In this document: piece by piece, positions 1 to 7,101 of the stretch | How positions within the stretch are numbered: the stretch's first letter is position 1 | Layout: every line of letters begins with the position of its first letter | Source of the DNA: DASVXQ01 sp046727955 | GTDB taxonomy: Bacteria; Actinomycetota; CALGFH01 | Length of the DNA: 19,310 nt | NCBI GenBank assembly: GCA_046727955.1 | Contig: JBKPDO010000388.1 | Coordinates: 1-19,310, forward strand | Reading direction: 5' to 3' | Translations under genes and position numbers: made by a program | Notes under the pieces: model-generated | Told to the model about the DNA's origin: nothing | The model's database searches: none | The model's input: only the letters and a program-made list of their open reading frames with translations

Positions 1-2528
1 GGACGGGGGTCGCTCATCGGCCCCATCGGCGCGGCGGGCGGCTCGGGCTCGAGGTCGCCCCGCTCACGCGGCTCCCGGCGCGGCAGCCGCTGTGGCGCCT
101 CGCCCATCCGCGGCGATACGGCAGGACGCCGGCCCTCGGCAAGGCCGGGGCGCTCGGCAAGGCCGGGGCCCTCGGCGGGGGCCGGGCCGGCGGCCGCCGG
201 GCGCGACGCTGGCCCGCGCTCCTCGATCACGTCAGCCTCGAGATCCTCCGCGCCGATCACCGGCCCGCCGGCCTCGGTGGGCTCGGACGAGACCTCGAAT
301 GGAGACGGAGGGGCAATGCCGGCCCCTTCGGTCTCGACGCCGGCCGACTCGACGCTGGCCGTCTCGGCGTTCGCCGCCTGGACGGCCTCGGCCGCCGCGC
401 TGGCTTCCTCGGGTCCCTGGACGCTGCCGTTGCCGGTGCTCGCCTGCGTGGCCGGGTGGGGATGGCGCCGCAGCGGCGAGCCCGGGCCGCTCGGCGGGGA
501 CTCGAACCAGTCCGATCTGGCCTGCTCGAAGATCGGCAAGTGGTCGCCGCTCTGCCTCGCCGGCGCGCGGTTGGGCGGGGGCGCCAGCTCGGGCAGGCGA
601 CTGTCGCTGACCGGGGTCTCGCTGACCTGCGAGCGGATGGTGATGCTCGGCGGCAGCAGCACCAGCGCGGTGACCCCGCCGTACCAGGAGTGGCGCAGCT
701 GCACCCGGACGCCATAGCGCTGCGCCAGCCGCCCCACCACGAACAGCCCGAGCATACGGGACAGGGCGAAATCGATCAGCGGCGGGTTGGCCAGCCGCTG
801 GTTGGCCTCCACCAGCTCCTCGTCGCTCATGCCGAGGCCCCGGTCCTCGATCTCGAGCACGTAGCCGTTGGAGACCGGCTGCCCGGCCACCTGGACCTTC
901 GTGCCCGGCGGCGAGAACGCGGTGGCGTTCTCGATCAGCTCGGCGAGCAGGTGCACCACGTCGGAGACCGCGTGCCCGGCCACCCCGATGTCGTCGATCG
1001 GCAGCAGCTCCACCCGCTGGTAGTCCTCCACCTCGGCCAGCGCGGCCCGCACGACGTCGACCAGCGGCACCGGCTGCGACCAGCGCCGCGGCGGCTCGGC
1101 ACCGGACAGCACGATCAGGTCCTCGGCGTTGCGCCGCATGCGGGTGGCGAGGTGATCGAGCTTGAACAGGTTGTCCAGAGCGTCCGGGTCAGCCTCGTTC
1201 CGCTCGAGCTGGTCGATCAGCTCGAGCTGGCGGTCGACCAGGGCCTGGGAGCGGCGGGCGAGGTTCAGGAACATGTCCGCGATGGACTTGCGCAGCGCGG
1301 CCTGCTCGGTAGCCACCTGGACCGCCACCTGGTGCACCGAGTTGAAGGCGGCCGCCACCTGGCCGATCTCGTCCTTGGAGCTGACCGGCACCGGGCTGAC
1401 GTGCTCGAGGGTGACCCGGTCCAGGTCCTGTGTCTCCTGCAGCCGCTCGACCACCCGCGGCAGGCGCTCGTCCGCGACCTCGTTGGCGACCCGCCGCAGC
1501 CGGCGCAGCGGGCTGACCATCGAGCGGGCGATCCCGAGCGACAGGCCAACAGTGACGACCAGGACCGCGAGCAGCGCGAGGCCAACGATCAGCGCCTGAC
1601 GCTGAGCGGACTGCTTGACGTCGCGGGCGGTGGCGACCACGTCGCTGGACAGCCGCACCTCGACCTGACGGAGGAGGTTCAGTTTGTCGCCCATGACGCT
1701 GTACCACTCGCCAGGGTCGACCTTGAGGTCCGGGCTGTTCTCGCCCTTGATGGCGACGTCGCGGATGACCCTGGCCCGCTCGACGCTGGGGCCGACCACC
1801 GTGGAGGTCAGCAGGTTGCGCTGGGCGGGAGTGGCGAACCCGTTGAACTGGGCGCTCCACAGGTCCTCCGCCTCGACGTAGCGGGTGAACTGGTGGTACT
1901 GGAGCTGCGCCGCGTCGAAGTGGCCGGCTGAGAAGACCGCGTTCATGTAGGCGCGCTGCAGGTCGACGGCGTCCTTCAGACGCGACAGCGCCACGAAGGC
2001 GGAGACCGTCCGCAGCAGCTTCTCGTTGCCGCTGCCGACCGCGATCTCGGCGTTGACGCCCAGGATGTCCTGGATGATGTCGTCGTAAAGGGTCAGCGTG
2101 CCGGCGACGGTGATGTCCGGGTTCTGGTTGATCTCCTGGCGCTGGGCGTCCAGCTTGGCGAGCTCGCCGACGACGGCGCGCAGCTCCTGCCGCAGTTGCG
2201 GGTCGTAGCCGGAGAGGCGCAGCTTGCGGGCCTCGCGCGCGAACACGACCACCTGGCGGTCGACGTTCTCCCACTGCGCGGCCAGGTCACTGTAGCCGGT
2301 CGACTTGCCGCCGCCGACGTAGCCGGCGGCGAGGCTACGCTCCTTCTGCAGCTCGTGCACGAGGGCGGTCAGCGTCACCGCGAATTGAGAGACGTTCTCC
2401 GCCCGCGACGCCTTTACGGCCTGGTTCACCCGCGAGCCGATGCCGATTGAGGACAGCACGATCACCGCCGCAAGTGGAACCAGGACAATCGCGGCGAGCT
2501 TCGATCGGATCGATAGATTTTGGAGCAT
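1..2528 (-). CDS. NIT-domain sensor histidine kinase, conservon (CvnA) type; C-terminus beyond window
   Basis: The frame stays open from ATG 2528 to the window edge, giving about 842 visible residues. In order: a short cytoplasmic start, membrane helix ~13-31, an extracytoplasmic nitrate/nitrite-sensing (NIT) domain ~45-290 with the hallmark ELQKERSLAAGYV at 59-71, a second helix ~312-334, HAMP to ~400, a DHp-like helix with KLDHLATRMRRN (His459), and a HATPase_c domain with N-box ELIENATAFSPPG and G1 box EDRGLGM (561-567). A Pro/Ala/Glu-rich tail, probably disordered, runs from ~630. Known for the family: such kinases sit at the membrane and often head conservons with roadblock, DUF742 and small-GTPase genes, which here would lie left of position 1. 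AGGGAAGGG precedes ATG 2528; an in-frame ATG at 2549 is an alternative start. The ligand cannot be read from sequence. Confidence 0.9.
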   Translation of the reverse strand, partial: MLQNLSIRSKLAAIVLVPLAAVIVLSSIGIGSRVNQAVKASRAENVSQFAVTLTALVHELQKERSLAAGYVGGGKSTGYSDLAAQWENVDRQVVVFAREARKLRLSGYDPQLRQELRAVVGELAKLDAQRQEINQNPDITVAGTLTLYDDIIQDILGVNAEIAVGSGNEKLLRTVSAFVALSRLKDAVDLQRAYMNAVFSAGHFDAAQLQYHQFTRYVEAEDLWSAQFNGFATPAQRNLLTSTVVGPSVERARVIRDVAIKGENSPDLKVDPGEWYSVMGDKLNLLRQVEVRLSSDVVATARDVKQSAQRQALIVGLALLAVLVVTVGLSLGIARSMVSPLRRLRRVANEVADERLPRVVERLQETQDLDRVTLEHVSPVPVSSKDEIGQVAAAFNSVHQVAVQVATEQAALRKSIADMFLNLARRSQALVDRQLELIDQLERNEADPDALDNLFKLDHLATRMRRNAEDLIVLSGAEPPRRWSQPVPLVDVVRAALAEVEDYQRVELLPIDDIGVAGHAVSDVVHLLAELIENATAFSPPGTKVQVAGQPVSNGYVLEIEDRGLGMSDEELVEANQRLANPPLIDFALSRMLGLFVVGRLAQRYGVRVQLRHSWYGGVTALVLLPPSITIRSQVSETPVSDSRLPELAPPPNRAPARQSGDHLPIFEQARSDWFESPPSGPGSPLRRHPHPATQASTGNGSVQGPEEASAAAEAVQAANAETASVESAGVETEGAGIAPPSPFEVSSEPTEAGGPVIGAEDLEADVIEERGPASRPAAAGPAPAEGPGLAERPGLAEGRRPAVSPRMGEAPQRLPRREPRERGDLEPEPPAAPMGPMSDPR

Positions 2529-2562
2529 CTGCTGCCCTTCCCTCGTCATCAGCTGGATGGCG

Positions 2563-2617
2563 CGCTCCCAAAGCCCGCTCCCGAGACCGGGAGCGGGCTC
2601 CCGCCGCCCGGGAGCGC
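2563..2617 (-). promoter_or_regulatory. structured 5' leader of the sensor kinase gene (nested hairpins)
   Basis: A perfect 12-bp stem (2572-2583 with 2588-2599, 4-nt loop) is enclosed by an outer 8-bp stem, GCGCTCCC (2563-2570) with GGGAGCGC (2610-2617). Only about 14 nt separate it from ATG 2549 and about 34 nt from ATG 2528, so it would lie in the mRNA leader. Only three T follow the stem on the minus strand, so it is not a typical intrinsic terminator. An attenuator or a translation-control structure is possible; the role is inferred. Confidence 0.5.
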
Positions 2618-2680
2618 ATGTGGCTGCCTGCTCATCCTGCTGTTCCGTCGCAAAGAAGACCTGGGGGAGAGAACATCGCA

Positions 2681-2709
2681 CTTTAACCAGCCGCTGCCCG
2701 GGTTGGCAA
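2681..2709 (-). promoter_or_regulatory. possible promoter for the sensor kinase gene
   Basis: On the minus strand TTGCCA (2709-2704, 5 of 6 to the -35 consensus) is followed after 17 nt by TTAAAG (2686-2681), a weak -10. It lies upstream of the structured leader. The rest of the gap 2550-2882 shows a TTGACA on the plus strand at 2740-2745 but no -10 at a usable distance. Confidence 0.25.
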
Positions 2710-2882
2710 ATGAAGCAGATTTTGTCTCGCTATTCCTCCTTGACAGGTTGGTAAGTCAGCGCAAAGCGGACACGACGCCCTGCCGATCCATTCGCCGGGT
2801 TTGCACCCAAGCCTGCCTATCTGGTCCAACCAGCTTGTCCGAGTAGGGCTAGCTGGGGCAGATAAGCAGAAAGAGGAGTTCC

Positions 2883-3017
2883 ATGAACGGCGATGACGGT
2901 CGAGCGGATTCGGCACAGGCGCCCAGGCCGCGTGGGAGCAAGTGCTTTCCAGCACCTCCTGGGCACTGGTCGTTCGCGCATATCTTGGACCTTGTCGGCA
3001 TACCCACCGAAACATAG
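2883..3017 (+). CDS. possible small protein, 44 aa, unrecognised
   Basis: An ATG at 2883 follows AAAGAGGAG with 5 nt spacing, one of the best ribosome-binding sites in the window, and opens a 44-codon frame ending at TAG 3015-3017. The peptide is polar at the start (MNGDDGRADSAQAPRPRGSK) and more hydrophobic at the end (FAHILDLVGIPTET), with one Cys and no signal peptide or membrane helix. It ends about 50 nt before the secreted hydrolase pseudogene on the same strand, so it could be the first gene of that former unit, a leader peptide, or the stub of a decayed gene. I recognise no family. The ribosome-binding site is the only real support. Confidence 0.3.
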   Translation: MNGDDGRADSAQAPRPRGSKCFPAPPGHWSFAHILDLVGIPTET

Positions 3018-3068
3018 GATCGGGCCGACACCGGCCTCATCGGGGCGCCGGCTCGCCGAGGAGGAGCT

Positions 3069-4750
3069 ATGCGGCGCCGGATGCTCACCGCCGTCCTCGT
3101 CCCGCTCGTCTCAGTGATCGCCGTGGCAGCGGCAATGGTGGCGTCGGCTGGGCACGCCGCGGCCGCCGGGGCCGCCGGCTCCCGGGCCGCCGCCCCGCCG
3201 GTCCCACTGTTGGGCTGGACCGACTGTGGCGGCGGCTTTCAGTGCGCCAGCGCCGCCGTGCCCCCGGACTACGACCAGCCGGGCGGGCAGCAGATCTCGC
3301 TCGCGCTGATCCGCCTGCCGGCCGGCGACCCCGCACGCCGGATCGGCTCGGTGTTCCTCAACCCCGGCGGGCCCGGCGTGTCCGGCGTGGACTTTGTCCG
3401 CGCCGTGGGCCCGGCGCTGTTCTCCGACCAGGTGCGGGCGCGCTTTGACCTGGTCGGCTTCGACCCGCGCGGCATCGCCGCCAGCACCCCGCTGCGCTGC
3501 TTCGACACCTTCCAGCAGGCGCTCGGCGCGGTGGCGCCGTTCCCCTTCCCGGTGACCCCGGCCGAGGAGCGCACCTGGGTCGGCTTCGACCGCCAGCTCG
3601 CCGGCGCCTGCGCCCAACACGGCGGCGCCATCCAGGACCACATGGCGACCGCGGACGTCGCCCGTGACCTGGACCTGCTGCGCCAGGCCGTGGGGGACCA
3701 GCAGCTGACCTATGTCGGCTACTCCTACGGCTCCTACCTGGGCACGACCTACGCCAACCTGTTCCCCGACCGGGTGCGCTCGCTGGTGGTCGACAGCGTG
3801 ATCGACCCGATCGCCTGAGCGACCGGCCGTGGCGACCAGGCCCGCCGCGTGCCGTTCGTTCACCACCCGGCTGCGCAGCGATCAGGGCAGCGAGCTGACC
3901 CTGCGCGGCTTCCTTGCCCTGTGCGACCGCGGCGGTGACAACTGCGCCTTCTCCCAGGGCGACCCGCGCAAGCGCTACGACGCCCTGGCGGCGCGCCTGC
4001 TCGCCCACCCGCTGGCGCTGCCCGACGGGCAGGGCGGCACGGTGGCCTACACCTACGCCGACCTGATTCGCGACACCCTCGGGGCCCTGCACGACCCGTC
4101 GACCCGTCGACCTGGCCCAGCTGCTACAGTTCCTGGACGCCATGAGCAGCCCGCCGGCGGCGGCCAGCGCCGCGCGCCAGCTGCGCGCGCGTCTTGGTCT
4201 TGGCGGCTTCCAGCAGGAGGACCACCCCAACGTGGTCGAGGGCTTCCCAGCAGTGGCGTGCTCCGACACCGAGAACCCGGACTCGGTCGAGGCCTGGGTG
4301 CGGGCGGCCGATCAGGCCGCCCACGCCAGTCCGCACTTCGGCAGGGTCTGGACCTGGACGTCGAGCATCTGTCAGCCCTGGCCCGGACACGACGCCGACC
4401 GCTACCTGGGCCCGTTCACGGCCCGCACGGCCAACCCGGTGCTGATCGTGGGCACCGTGGCCGACCCGGCCACGCCGTACCGGGGCGCGGTGACGCTGTC
4501 GCGGCTGCTGCCGAACTCACGGCTGCTCACCCTGGACGGCTGGGGCCACATCTCGGTCGTGGTCGGCTCCTCTTGCGTCGACGCGCGCGTGAACGCCTAC
4601 CTGCTCACCGGCCAGGTCCCGCCGCGTGGCACGGTGTGCCAGCCGGACGTCATCCCGTTCGCCCAGCCGGCGTCGGCGCTGCGGGCAGCGGGCCGGCCAG
4701 CCGCGCATGCCGCGCTGATCCCACCGGTGCTGCGGCGGCCCGGCCTCTGA
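3069..4750 (+). pseudogene. secreted alpha/beta hydrolase, S33 tripeptidyl-aminopeptidase type, broken by three lesions
   Basis: The start has GAGGAGGAG just before ATG 3069 and a signal peptide (MRRRMLTAVLVPLVSVIAVA, then an Ala-rich stretch). Family landmarks survive in order but in three frames: oxyanion loop FLNPGGPGVSG, DPRG, nucleophile elbow GYSYGS, then the C-terminal TAP-like part with the acid in VGTVADPATPY and the His in GWGHIS, ending at TGA 4748-4750. The lesions are: TGA at 3816-3818 where the family motif DPIAW needs Trp; a 4-bp tandem duplication GTTC/GTTC (3854-3861), whose removal restores VPFTTRLRS; and a net +1 shift near 4100-4108. Removing the lesions gives about 560 residues, in the usual 480-560 range. 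The protein would have cleaved N-terminal peptides outside the cell; as written, only the first 249 residues would be made. Confidence 0.85.
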
Positions 4751-4757
4751 GTGGCTG

Positions 4758-4776
4758 AGCTCCCCAGGGAGCTTTC
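4758..4776 (+). terminator. terminator-like hairpin after the hydrolase pseudogene
   Basis: AGCTCC (4758-4763) pairs with GGAGCT (4768-4773) across loop CCAG, followed by TT and CC. It sits 7 nt after the hydrolase stop and before the purF-type leader. The stem is short and the T-run minimal. Confidence 0.35.
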
Positions 4777-4831
4777 CAGGGTCGGCCCCCAGGATCGAGG
4801 CGGGCCATCCGGACGAGGCGGCCGGGGGTGC

Positions 4832-4837
4832 TACGAT
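4832..4837 (+). promoter_or_regulatory. -10 box (TACGAT) of the broken purF copy
   Basis: GGTGCTACGATCG (4827-4839) is repeated exactly at 9168-9180, ahead of the intact purF, at nearly the same distance from the ATG (46 versus 48 nt from TACGAT to start), while the surrounding leader has diverged. This conservation between two diverged copies supports a shared -10 region. No clear -35 box is seen at either copy. Confidence 0.45.
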
Positions 4838-4877
4838 CGAGGTGCTTTCCCGGTCCGCCAGCCCAACCTGGAGGAAC

Positions 4878-5058
4878 ATGCTCGACGCTGACCATCCTCG
4901 TGAGGCGTGCAGCGTCTTCGGGGTATGGGCGTCCCGGGGAGCGCGTCGCCAATCTCGTCTACTACGGCCTGTACGCGCTCCAGCACCGCGGCCAGGAATC
5001 GGCCGGAATGGCCGTCGCCGACGGCCGCAGCCTCCTCGTCTACAAGGACATGGGCCTG
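4878..5058 (+). pseudogene. 5' fragment of a second purF (codons 1-60), frameshifted and truncated
   Basis: It encodes the amidophosphoribosyltransferase N-terminus starting MLDADHPREAC, corresponding to residues 1-60 of the intact purF at 9221. GGAGG precedes ATG 4878. Three defects are visible: Gly12, next to the catalytic Cys11, is Ser; one extra base after codon 18 shifts the frame; and the gene stops exactly after codon 60 where the IS200/IS605 element begins. The first ~121 bases differ from the intact gene at about 20 positions, mostly silent, whereas the last 60 bases are identical. It is therefore not simply a recent duplicate. It cannot make a working enzyme. Confidence 0.9.
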
Positions 5059-5067
5059 TTGACATCC

Positions 5068-5089
5068 TCCGACGGCTGCAGCCGTCGGA
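5068..5089. repeat. right-end palindrome of the IS200/IS605 element
   Basis: A perfect 22-bp palindrome centred on CTGCAG, with arms TCCGACGGCTG, next to TTGACATCC. This layout is typical of IS200/IS605 right ends and of the 3' stem of a TnpB omegaRNA. The ACGGC/GCCGT core is shared with the left-end hairpin. Confidence 0.75.
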
Positions 5090-5097
5090 TTCCCGGT

Positions 5098-6630
5098 TCA
5101 CGCCGCCTCTCCCCTGCGGGCATCAGCGGCGCGCTGCGGGCTTGCGGCCGACCGGCTCCGACGGGTCGCCCCGGACCCGCAAGGCACCGCCTGCGGAACT
5201 CGCCGGTTGGGTACTGCCCGACGCCGGCCTGCACCGGAGTCCTGGAGCACGGACGCCACCTTGGCGGTCCAGGCCGCCTTGGCGCCGTCCACGTCGAGCA
5301 GGTGCGGGTGGACCGTGGGGTCCACATGGCGGATGAGGAAGGCCGAGAAGCCGTCCCGGTCGGCCACCACCCCACAGGGGCAGCGGTGAGTCCGCTGGTT
5401 GAGGGGCTTCCTGACCACGTTGCCGCAGATGCAGGCCTGCGACAGCCGGGTCGTGGCCGTGTCGATGACCGCCACCTGCCCGTCGGCGCTTGCAGCCTTG
5501 CGGGACAGCATGGTGATCAACGACCCAGGTGCCCGGCGGCCGACGCTGCGGCCGTAGCGGCGCTGGAACGCCCGGTAGGACAGCTTCTCGGTGCGGATGG
5601 TGGTGCCCTGGCCGACGATGCGGTTGGCGAGGTTGCCATGTAACGACCGGCGATGGGCGGCCAGCCGCCGGTGCAGCTCCTGAATGGCCGTGGCGGTCTG
5701 GCGGGCCCGCCGGGACCGCCGCCAGGCGCAACGGCCGGTGCGATGTCGGCCCTGCTCGTCGAAGCAGGCGGGGCTGCCGGCGCGGTGCTGGCGGTCGAGC
5801 TTCCGCTGGAGCCGACGCAGCGCAGCCGCCTTGTCGTCCAGCTCGGCGCAAAAGGTCTCCTTCCAGGCGCCGGCATCGGCGACGACCGCGACAGTGGACG
5901 GGCCGACGTCCAGGCCGACCAGCCCGCTAGCGGTCTGGTAGCGCTTGAGGGGTTGGCCGTCCAGGACGAGCTGGGCCGCGAAGCTCCAGCGGCCGTGGAC
6001 CCTGGTCCGCACGACCCGGCAGAACCGCAGCCTGCCCTCGCCGACATGCCAGGCGGCCCACCACTGGTACGGGTCGTCTCGGTCGAAGGCAAAGGGCAGC
6101 ACCAAGCCCTTGCCCCACTGCAAGCCCGAACCGTCGGCGGCGATGCGCATCGCGCCTTGGAGGTCCTTACACGCCAGGCTGTGCAGGCCGTGGCCCTTGC
6201 CCTTGAACCGTGGCCTGCCCCGTCGGCCGAGCAGCCAGCGGTCGACCGCCTCGTAGGCCCGGGCCCCGAGCACCTGCGCCTCCTGCGCGAGCACGTGCTC
6301 GCGCAGCCAGCCCACCCGCAACCCCGAGGCGGCCGACATGAGCTGCCACCTGGTGAAGCCGTGCCGGTCGCGCAAGACCTGGAACGCGGCGGCCCGCTCC
6401 GGGTTCGACTTGCCAGCCACTCGGCGAGGCATGGCGGTCGCCGCCTGCCACTCGGGGTCGGCCCGCATCACCTTGGCGCGGTCCAGCGCCACCCGCAGGC
6501 AGGCGTTATACAGCAGCCGGGCGCACTCGAACCGACTGCCCACCATCCTGGTCTGGGCTGGGGTGGCCCGCAGCGGGATGGTCGCCGTGAAGGTCGGCGC
6601 GTCCTTGGGCCGCTCACGCGCCCGGCTCAC
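5098..6630 (-). CDS. tnpB: TnpB, RNA-guided endonuclease of the IS200/IS605 element
   Basis: Start GTG 6630 overlaps the tnpA stop (GTGA), giving 510 aa; longer in-frame starts would lie inside tnpA. The N-terminal half carries TnpB features such as ECARLLYNACL and RGRPRFKGKGHGLHS. RuvC-I is GLVGLDVGPST (Asp ~241), RuvC-II is IRTEKLSYRAFQRRYG (Glu ~348), the zinc ribbon has CIC (~400-402) and CPC (~417-419), and RuvC-III is VADRDGFSAFL (Asp ~424). All three acidic residues are present, so activity is plausible. Known: TnpB cuts DNA that matches the guide of its omegaRNA, made from the 3' end of the gene and element, next to a TAM equal to the insertion target, and so helps the element persist. 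The ~85-residue Arg-rich tail overlaps the presumed omegaRNA. Confidence 0.92.
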   Translation of the reverse strand: MSRARERPKDAPTFTATIPLRATPAQTRMVGSRFECARLLYNACLRVALDRAKVMRADPEWQAATAMPRRVAGKSNPERAAAFQVLRDRHGFTRWQLMSAASGLRVGWLREHVLAQEAQVLGARAYEAVDRWLLGRRGRPRFKGKGHGLHSLACKDLQGAMRIAADGSGLQWGKGLVLPFAFDRDDPYQWWAAWHVGEGRLRFCRVVRTRVHGRWSFAAQLVLDGQPLKRYQTASGLVGLDVGPSTVAVVADAGAWKETFCAELDDKAAALRRLQRKLDRQHRAGSPACFDEQGRHRTGRCAWRRSRRARQTATAIQELHRRLAAHRRSLHGNLANRIVGQGTTIRTEKLSYRAFQRRYGRSVGRRAPGSLITMLSRKAASADGQVAVIDTATTRLSQACICGNVVRKPLNQRTHRCPCGVVADRDGFSAFLIRHVDPTVHPHLLDVDGAKAAWTAKVASVLQDSGAGRRRAVPNRRVPQAVPCGSGATRRSRSAASPQRAADARRGEAA

Positions 6631-7010
6631 CGCACCGCCCTCTGGTTCTCCACGTAGCGGCGAACGACCTCCAGGGGCGCGCCACCCACCGTGGACACAA
6701 ACAACGACGGGCTCCACAGCACCGGCAGGCGCCGCAGCCGGGGGAACTCGATGCGGAGCAGCCAGGAGGACCGGCCCTTCAGCAGCCCGACGGACCTCGA
6801 CAGCGGCACGGTCGGCGGGACCTCGGCCAGGAGGTGCACGTGGTCGGGCATCACCTCGACCTCGATGACCTCACCACCGACCTCGGCGGCCGCCTCGGCG
6901 ATGATCGCCTTCAGCCGTTGGTCGATACCGCCTACCAACACCCGGCGGCGGTACTTCGCGGAGTACGCCGTCTTGTTGGTCGAGTGGTAGCGCATGACGC
7001 CGATCATCAT
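6627..7010 (-). CDS. tnpA: TnpA, Y1 (HUH) transposase of IS200/IS605
   Basis: 127 aa from ATG 7010; ATG 7007 and ATG 6995 are alternatives. The family core is present: KYRRRVL near the start, the metal-binding HUH motif in MPDHVHLL, GLLKGRSSWLLRIEFP, and the catalytic Tyr in VVRRYVENQ near the C-terminus. Length is normal for IS200-type enzymes (about 130-150 aa), perhaps slightly short at the N-terminus. Known function: a dimer recognises the subterminal hairpins in single-stranded DNA, excises the top strand as a circle and inserts it 3' of a short target. Its stop overlaps the tnpB start, suggesting coupled translation. No strong ribosome-binding site is visible. Confidence 0.92.
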   Translation of the reverse strand: MMIGVMRYHSTNKTAYSAKYRRRVLVGGIDQRLKAIIAEAAAEVGGEVIEVEVMPDHVHLLAEVPPTVPLSRSVGLLKGRSSWLLRIEFPRLRRLPVLWSPSLFVSTVGGAPLEVVRRYVENQRAVR

Positions 7011-7026
7011 CGCAGGCAGGTGCGAC

Positions 7027-7080
7027 AGGCTCCCGGGCTTCGCCCGGGGCGGAGCCTTGACCCACGGCTAAAGCCGTGGG
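7027..7080. repeat. left-end hairpins of the IS200/IS605 element
   Basis: Hairpin one is CCCGGGC (7032-7038) with GCCCGGG (7042-7048), inside AGGCTCC/GGAGCCT (7027-7033 with 7051-7057). Hairpin two is CCCACGGC (7061-7068), loop TAAA, GCCGTGGG (7073-7080). On the minus strand the TTGAC at 7102-7098 lies 17 nt upstream of hairpin two, a spacing plausible for TnpA left-end recognition. Confidence 0.65.
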
Positions 7081-7101
7081 CTTGCGGCTCCGGCTCGGTC
7101 A

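Larger units (their letters stand above)
5059..7097 (-). mobile_element. IS200/IS605-family element with tnpA and tnpB, apparently intact
   Basis: It contains complete tnpA and tnpB genes overlapping by GTGA, a hairpin at each end and no inverted terminal repeats, as expected of the family. The right end (beyond tnpB) on the minus strand finishes with GGATGTCAA at 5059; TCAA equals the right cleavage tetranucleotide known for IS608. The palindrome 5068-5089 is set 9 nt in. The left end has hairpins at 7027-7080, and TTGAC on the minus strand (7102-7098) is a likely target/TAM pentanucleotide. The ends are inferred from these motifs. The flanks do not belong together: purF codon 60 on one side and the middle of another tnpB on the other, so rearrangement accompanied or followed insertion. 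Confidence 0.8.

Noticed and set aside
456..1931. A 491-codon plus-strand open frame opposite the sensor kinase
   Set aside because: Its text (runs of Arg, Gln, His, Leu) is the usual antisense shadow of a high-GC gene; the minus strand shows clear NIT, HAMP and ATPase motifs over the same bases.
4092..4112. 8-bp tandem repeat CGACCCGT in the hydrolase pseudogene as the cause of the third frameshift
   Set aside because: Deleting one copy does not bring the upstream and downstream frames together; a net +1 shift is needed, so this repeat alone is not the lesion.
4828..5643. A continuous plus-strand frame from the purF leader into the IS element as a fusion protein
   Set aside because: It has purF residues only by the frameshifted coincidence and then runs antisense to tnpB; no family resemblance beyond the junction.
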